From NCBI GenBank assembly GCA_964519345.1, contig CAZFKX010000011.1, positions 1-64,000 on the forward strand: a stretch of DNA of 64,000 nt, written 5' to 3'. Below, piece after piece: positions 59,964-64,000 of the stretch. The notes under the pieces are model-generated. The model was not told where the DNA came from, did no database searches, and saw only the letters and a program-made list of their open reading frames with translations. Position 1 is the first letter of the stretch. Each line of letters starts with the position of its first letter. The position numbers and the translations under genes were made by a program. This DNA is from Persephonella sp964519345. GTDB lineage: Bacteria; Aquificota; Aquificia; Aquificales; Hydrogenothermaceae.

Positions 59964-60806
59964 ATGAAACCGTTACCTTTTTATAAAAAAATTAATATAT
60001 TTACTAAAGCAAGTGATGAAGCCAGAAATTTTTCAAGAAGACTAAAAAACTGGCTTAACAGTTATGCTATAGAAAGTAATATTTTTGAGAACCTTGCTGA
60101 ACTTGAGAATGAAAAAAATCTTAAAGATACAGATCTTCTCCTTGTTGTTGGAGGAGATGGATCATTACTGATTGCAACAAGAAGAGTTGCTAAATTTAAC
60201 ATACCAGTACTTGGTATTAATTTAGGAAGGCTTGGTTTTCTTACAGAACTGAATGAGTACGATGCTTTTGAGAAGTTAGAGGATATCCTCTCAAAACCTT
60301 TATGTATATCAAGGAGAATGATGCTTAGGGCTATTCTTTATAGAAATGGGAAAAAGATTCTTGAGGCAGACGTGCTGAACGATGTTGTCGTTAATAAGGC
60401 TATACTTGCAAGAATTGTTGATGTAGCCGTTTATGTTGGAGATACATACATAACGACATATAATGGAGATGGTATAATCATATCAACGCCAAATGGTTCA
60501 ACAGGATATGCTCTATCTGCAGGAGGACCGATAGTATATCCAATGATGGAAATATTCCTTGTAGTACCAATATGTCCTCATACACTTACAGATAGGCCTT
60601 TGATACTACCAACACTTGAACCTATTAAGATAAAACTTGTAGCTGAAGAAAAAGATGCCTGGCTTACACTCGATGGACAGGAAGGTACCCAGTTGCAGTT
60701 TGGAGACGAGATAATAGTAAAACAATCCCCATATTTTGCCCATCTTGTAAGAGTTCCTTATAAAAACTATTTTGATATCTTGAGGGATAAGCTTGACTGG
60801 AAATAA
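59964..60806 (+). CDS. nadK: NAD kinase
   Basis: The 280-residue protein has GGDGSLL, the LGINLGRLGFLTEL block, STPNGSTGYALSAGGP and a VVPICPHTLTDRPLILP segment, all NadK family marks. It makes NADP from NAD. It lies 24 bases after glyA, and the next gene begins two bases past its stop. Confidence 0.96.
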   Translation: MKPLPFYKKINIFTKASDEARNFSRRLKNWLNSYAIESNIFENLAELENEKNLKDTDLLLVVGGDGSLLIATRRVAKFNIPVLGINLGRLGFLTELNEYDAFEKLEDILSKPLCISRRMMLRAILYRNGKKILEADVLNDVVVNKAILARIVDVAVYVGDTYITTYNGDGIIISTPNGSTGYALSAGGPIVYPMMEIFLVVPICPHTLTDRPLILPTLEPIKIKLVAEEKDAWLTLDGQEGTQLQFGDEIIVKQSPYFAHLVRVPYKNYFDILRDKLDWK

Positions 60807-60807
60807 T

Positions 60808-61314
60808 ATGGAATATCGGATAGGTATAGGTTTTGATATTCATAGACTGGAAAAAGGTAGAAAGCTTATAATAGGAGGAGTGCACATACCTTCTGAAAAA
60901 GGTTTTAAAGCCCACTCTGATGGAGATATATTCTTTCATGCATTAACTGACGCACTTTTGGGAGCTGTTGGATTTGGAGACATCGGACAGCTTTTCCCGG
61001 ATTCCGATAAAGAATGGAAAGGAGCTGATAGTTCCATTTTCCTGAAAAAAGCACTAAAAATTATTGAAGAAAAAGGTTATGAGATAATCAATATAGATGG
61101 TTATATAATTCTTGAAAAGCCTAAAATCCTTCCTTTTAGAGAAAAAATTATTGAAAACACAGCAAAAATTTTACAAATTGATAAATGTAGAATATTTATA
61201 AAAGGTAAAACTTACGAAAAATTAGGTTCTATAGGAAATGAAGAGGCTGGATCATCCCAGGTAATAGTTCTACTAAAGAAAAAAAGGAGAGAAGATGAAA
61301 GGAATAGATCTTAA
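60808..61314 (+). CDS. ispF: 2-C-methyl-D-erythritol 2,4-cyclodiphosphate synthase
   Basis: The ATG at 60808 is preferred to the TTG at 60793, which lies inside nadK. The protein then begins MEYRIGIGFDIHRL, the normal IspF start with metal ligands Asp and His. SDGDIFFHALTDALLGAVGFGDIGQLFPDSD is the second signature. The 168-residue protein acts in the MEP isoprenoid pathway. Confidence 0.96.
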   Translation: MEYRIGIGFDIHRLEKGRKLIIGGVHIPSEKGFKAHSDGDIFFHALTDALLGAVGFGDIGQLFPDSDKEWKGADSSIFLKKALKIIEEKGYEIINIDGYIILEKPKILPFREKIIENTAKILQIDKCRIFIKGKTYEKLGSIGNEEAGSSQVIVLLKKKRREDERNRS

Positions 61315-61507
61315 GACAACCATACAACAGGTTTTAAGAAAATATCCTTTTACTCAAAGATTTTTTAACTCAAAAAGTATGTACTGTAATATATGTTCAT
61401 GCAAAAAGCATGAGACTTTATTTCAGGCAGCAATAAATTATGGACATGATCCTGAAAATTTCCTTAAGGAGCTTAAAGAGTTCATTAAAGATAATGAAAA
61501 ATCTTAA
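61295..61507 (+). CDS. Small DUF1858-like cysteine protein
   Basis: The 70-residue protein matches the DUF1858/ScdA-N type fold: an amphipathic start (TIQQVLRKYPFTQRFF), a cysteine cluster CNICSC and an ending HDPENFLKELKEF. Such domains occur with iron-sulfur repair and hybrid-cluster proteins and may bind a redox cofactor. GGAGAG precedes the ATG. It overlaps ispF by 20 bases and the likely recG start by 14. Confidence 0.75.
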   Translation: MKGIDLKTTIQQVLRKYPFTQRFFNSKSMYCNICSCKKHETLFQAAINYGHDPENFLKELKEFIKDNEKS

Positions 61508-63893
61508 TACAGCTAAACAGATCATACAAAAAGCTTTAAATAGTGATGATCTTTTTCTTGAAAGAATAACAGGTTTATCAGAAACATTAAATACATTACT
61601 AAAAGGGTATATACCTGATGGATTTATAGAAGATCTTAAAGATCTTGATAAACTCCCTGTAAAAAAGAAAAGGGCTTTTTTAGATTATCTTTACAAGGCG
61701 GTAGAACATGCTGTAAATATCTATTCAGAAAACAGACAGGAAACAAAAAAAGTATTACCTAAGGAACTGAAAGATATAACAGTAAATAACCTGAAAATAC
61801 TAAAACCTATTGAAAAAAGAGCATTTAAAAAGGTAGGATTAAGAACAGTTTATGACATATTTTTTTTCACCCCTAAGAAGTATGAGGATAGAAGACTTAA
61901 AAAGTTAGGGAAAGTAAAAGACGGAGAGCACGGTCTTTTTGAAGTTGAGGTTGTAGATATAAAAAAGATAAAAAAAGGGAAATTAAAAACAGAACTCAAA
62001 GTGAAGCAGGATAGATACTTTATGAATGTTTTTTTTGTTCATGACAAACCCTTTCTGTTCTCATTTTTCAGAAAAGGAAAAAAAGTTTATCTTTACGGAA
62101 AAATATCCATATTCAAAAAAGATATATCTATGATACAGCCTGAGATATTTAAAGATTTTGATCCTATTATACATAACAGAATCTTGCCAGTTTATTCACT
62201 CAAAGGTGATTCCTCAGTTAAGATAACCTCCCAGACTATAAATCATCTGAGAAGGGGCATATTTAAAATACTGAAAGATTTTCTAAACTACTATACAGAT
62301 TACATGCCGGAGGATATTCTTAAAAGATATGGTTATCCTGATATTAAAAGATCTATAAAAAATCTTCACTTTCCTGAAAATTATCTGGATATAATACAGC
62401 TGAATAATTTTGAGACTATATACCAGAAGAGATTAATATTTGATGATCTCTTCATACTTCAGCTAGCCCAGTTATACAGAAAAAATATATTGAGATCTGA
62501 TCCTGCTGAAAAAATAAATATAAAAGAAAAATTTTTAAAAGAGTTTGAGAGTAAATTACCTTTCGATCTTACTGAAGATCAAAAAAAGAGTATAAGCGAG
62601 ATACTGTCTGATCTTTCAAAACCAATACCTATGAACAGACTTGTTCAGGGAGACGTTGGAAGTGGAAAAACTGTAGTTGCAGCAGCTGCCGTAGTTGCAG
62701 CAGCTATTGACAATAAACAGTCAGCGGTAATGGCACCTACAGAAATACTTGCATCGCAACATTACCTTACATTTAAAAATATACTAAAAAACTTCGGCAT
62801 AACCCCTTATCTCCTTACAGGAAGTCTCCCACAAAAAGAGAAAAAAAAGATATACAGGCTTATACATTCAGGAGAGGCAAAAGTTGTTATAGGAACCCAT
62901 GCACTTATACAGGATGAGTTAAAATTCAAAAATCTATCATTAGTTGTAGTTGATGAACAGCACAGGTTTGGAGTTATACAGAGAAAAGCATTAATAGAAA
63001 AATCACACAAAATACCGCATACGCTAATTATGACTGCTACCCCAATACCGAGAACTTTGCAGATAGCAAATTTTGGAGATCTCGATATATCAACTATAAA
63101 ACAGCTTCCAAAAGGAAGAAAACCTGTAGAAACAGTTCTTCTTTATGAAGATGAAAAAAAAGCTCTTTACAATAAAATATCAGATGAGATAAAAAAAGGA
63201 AGACAGGTGTTTGTTGTTTACCCCCTCATTGAAGAATCTGAAAAAATTGATCTGAAGTCTGCTGAAGAAGGCTACAAACAATGGAAATCTGTATTTCCGG
63301 ACAGAGATGTTCTACTTTTGCATGGAAAAATGAGTCAGGAAGAAAAGGACAATATAATGGAATCTTTTCGCAAGGGTAAAGGAGACATCCTCGTTTCAAC
63401 AACAGTTATAGAGGTTGGAGTAGATATACCAAACGCTTCTATAATGGTTATAGAAGATGCTCATAGATTTGGCTTATCACAGATACACCAGCTAAGAGGA
63501 AGAATAGGTCGTGGACAGTACGAAGGATTCTGTTACCTTATTCTACCATCAAGATTCAAAAGAAAGTTTGAGAATAAAGATGAAGAGAAGAGAAGGATCC
63601 AGACAATTGAAAGACTAAAGATTCTTGTTAAAACAAGTGATGGATTCAAGATAGCTGAAGAAGATCTGAAAATAAGAGGGGGTGGTGATATTGCAGGGAC
63701 TGCACAATCTGGAAAACTGAATATAGGAATAGCAGATCTATCAAGAAATACAGATCAGAAAATTCTACAAAAAGCCAAATATGAAGCTGAAATGCTTATC
63801 AATAAGGATCCATATCTAAGACATCATACTGTCTTAAAAAAGATCGTCTTTGAGAGGTATGGTGAGAGATTTGATCTTGTAAATATAGGTTAG
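61494..63893 (+). CDS. recG: ATP-dependent DNA helicase RecG
   Basis: This Holliday-junction and fork-reversal helicase is placed from the ATG at 61494 (799 residues). The frame extends to an ATG at 61440, but that would lie well inside the previous gene. The N-terminal extension (about 1-85) is longer than in E. coli. The wedge OB domain is at about 130-250. Helicase motifs include GDVGSGKTVVA (I), VVDEQHRFG (II), MTATPIPRTL (III) and QLRGRIGRGQ (VI). The stop overlaps a ZIP gene on the other strand. Confidence 0.95.
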   Translation: MKNLNTAKQIIQKALNSDDLFLERITGLSETLNTLLKGYIPDGFIEDLKDLDKLPVKKKRAFLDYLYKAVEHAVNIYSENRQETKKVLPKELKDITVNNLKILKPIEKRAFKKVGLRTVYDIFFFTPKKYEDRRLKKLGKVKDGEHGLFEVEVVDIKKIKKGKLKTELKVKQDRYFMNVFFVHDKPFLFSFFRKGKKVYLYGKISIFKKDISMIQPEIFKDFDPIIHNRILPVYSLKGDSSVKITSQTINHLRRGIFKILKDFLNYYTDYMPEDILKRYGYPDIKRSIKNLHFPENYLDIIQLNNFETIYQKRLIFDDLFILQLAQLYRKNILRSDPAEKINIKEKFLKEFESKLPFDLTEDQKKSISEILSDLSKPIPMNRLVQGDVGSGKTVVAAAAVVAAAIDNKQSAVMAPTEILASQHYLTFKNILKNFGITPYLLTGSLPQKEKKKIYRLIHSGEAKVVIGTHALIQDELKFKNLSLVVVDEQHRFGVIQRKALIEKSHKIPHTLIMTATPIPRTLQIANFGDLDISTIKQLPKGRKPVETVLLYEDEKKALYNKISDEIKKGRQVFVVYPLIEESEKIDLKSAEEGYKQWKSVFPDRDVLLLHGKMSQEEKDNIMESFRKGKGDILVSTTVIEVGVDIPNASIMVIEDAHRFGLSQIHQLRGRIGRGQYEGFCYLILPSRFKRKFENKDEEKRRIQTIERLKILVKTSDGFKIAEEDLKIRGGGDIAGTAQSGKLNIGIADLSRNTDQKILQKAKYEAEMLINKDPYLRHHTVLKKIVFERYGERFDLVNIG

Positions 63894-64000
63894 CCAAACG
63901 TTAAATCAAGAAACATCATTAAAACAAACCCTATTATAAGACCTGTTGTCGCTTCTATTTCAAAACCTCTTCTATGAGTTTCCGGTATGATCTCTTTACT
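63890..64000 (-). CDS. ZIP-family metal transporter (C-terminal end only)
   Basis: The minus strand is open for 36 codons from the window edge to a TAA at 63892-63890, which overlaps the recG stop. The peptide includes IIPETHRRGFE, ATTGLIIGF and VLMMFLDLTFG, a typical last helix of ZIP zinc/iron transporters of the GufA type. The rest of the gene lies beyond the window. Confidence 0.8.
   Translation of the reverse strand, partial: SKEIIPETHRRGFEIEATTGLIIGFVLMMFLDLTFG

Noticed and set aside
61440..61493. Upstream extension of recG from the ATG at 61440
   Set aside because: It would lie inside the DUF1858-like gene, lacks a ribosome site and adds no family residues.

Overview
The window is AT-rich, gene-dense bacterial chromosome. 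By inference it comes from an Aquificota member, most likely Hydrogenothermaceae (Persephonella/Sulfurihydrogenibium type). The strongest clue is a free-standing leucyl-tRNA synthetase beta subunit that carries KMSKS but has no catalytic N-terminal half next to it, the split-LeuRS arrangement known from Aquifex. Diderm genes (lpxC, secretin, TolC, outer-membrane barrels), Lys/Glu-rich proteins, frequent TTG starts and very tight packing agree. No rRNA, tRNA, CRISPR array, insertion sequence or prophage is visible, and no stretch over 300 bases lacks a gene.

Layout. At 1-741 is the 5' part of a leftward cas6. At 904-4186 is a nickel/cobalt uptake operon (NikK-like, NikL-like, outer-membrane barrel, CbiM, CbiQ) with an operator-like palindrome inside its promoter and no ATPase gene. 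At 4173-5819 are mtnC, rubredoxin and a methyltransferase. At 5805-19314 (minus) is one long run parA-parB-gspG-I-J-K-L-M-N-subtilisin-gspC-D-E-F, a type II secretion system with a surface-type protease inside it. At 19394-30399 (minus) is a TetR-led export operon: TolC, EmrA, EmrB, a second HlyD protein, MscS, a double ABC ATPase, an ArsC-like protein and two ABC-2 permeases. At 30508-42611 are envelope and signalling genes (pseudo-receiver protein, flippase-like protein, glycosyltransferase, TPR-SPOR lipoprotein, NtrBC-like pair), thiC, thpR, a haem-motif diguanylate cyclase, a DUF501 protein and a cytochrome-barrel protein. At 42744-54113 are housekeeping and ion-homeostasis genes (mnmG, a CPBP protease, DedA, Usp, leuS-beta, coaBC, a KhtTU-like pair, epmA, a K+ channel, hemD, lpxC). 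At 54307-56418 is an uncharacterised two-gene unit. The rest holds an orphan Opp-type ATPase, a DsbC-like protein, rpiB-glyA-nadK-ispF-DUF1858-recG, and the end of a ZIP transporter.

How genes may work together. The subtilisin at 11289-13055 ends in Ser-Ser-Gly-Cys, a hydrophobic helix and a basic tail. This resembles cysteine-containing C-terminal sorting signals that are handled by CPBP (glutamic) intramembrane proteases after type II export. A short CPBP protease lies at 44615-45121. Together with the secretion operon this is the best candidate for an undescribed sorting system here. The second candidate is the pair at 54307-56418: a membrane-hairpin coiled-coil protein followed by a tandem, histidine-less HEPN/HepT-like protein. 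All eight convergent gene pairs overlap or abut at their 3' ends.
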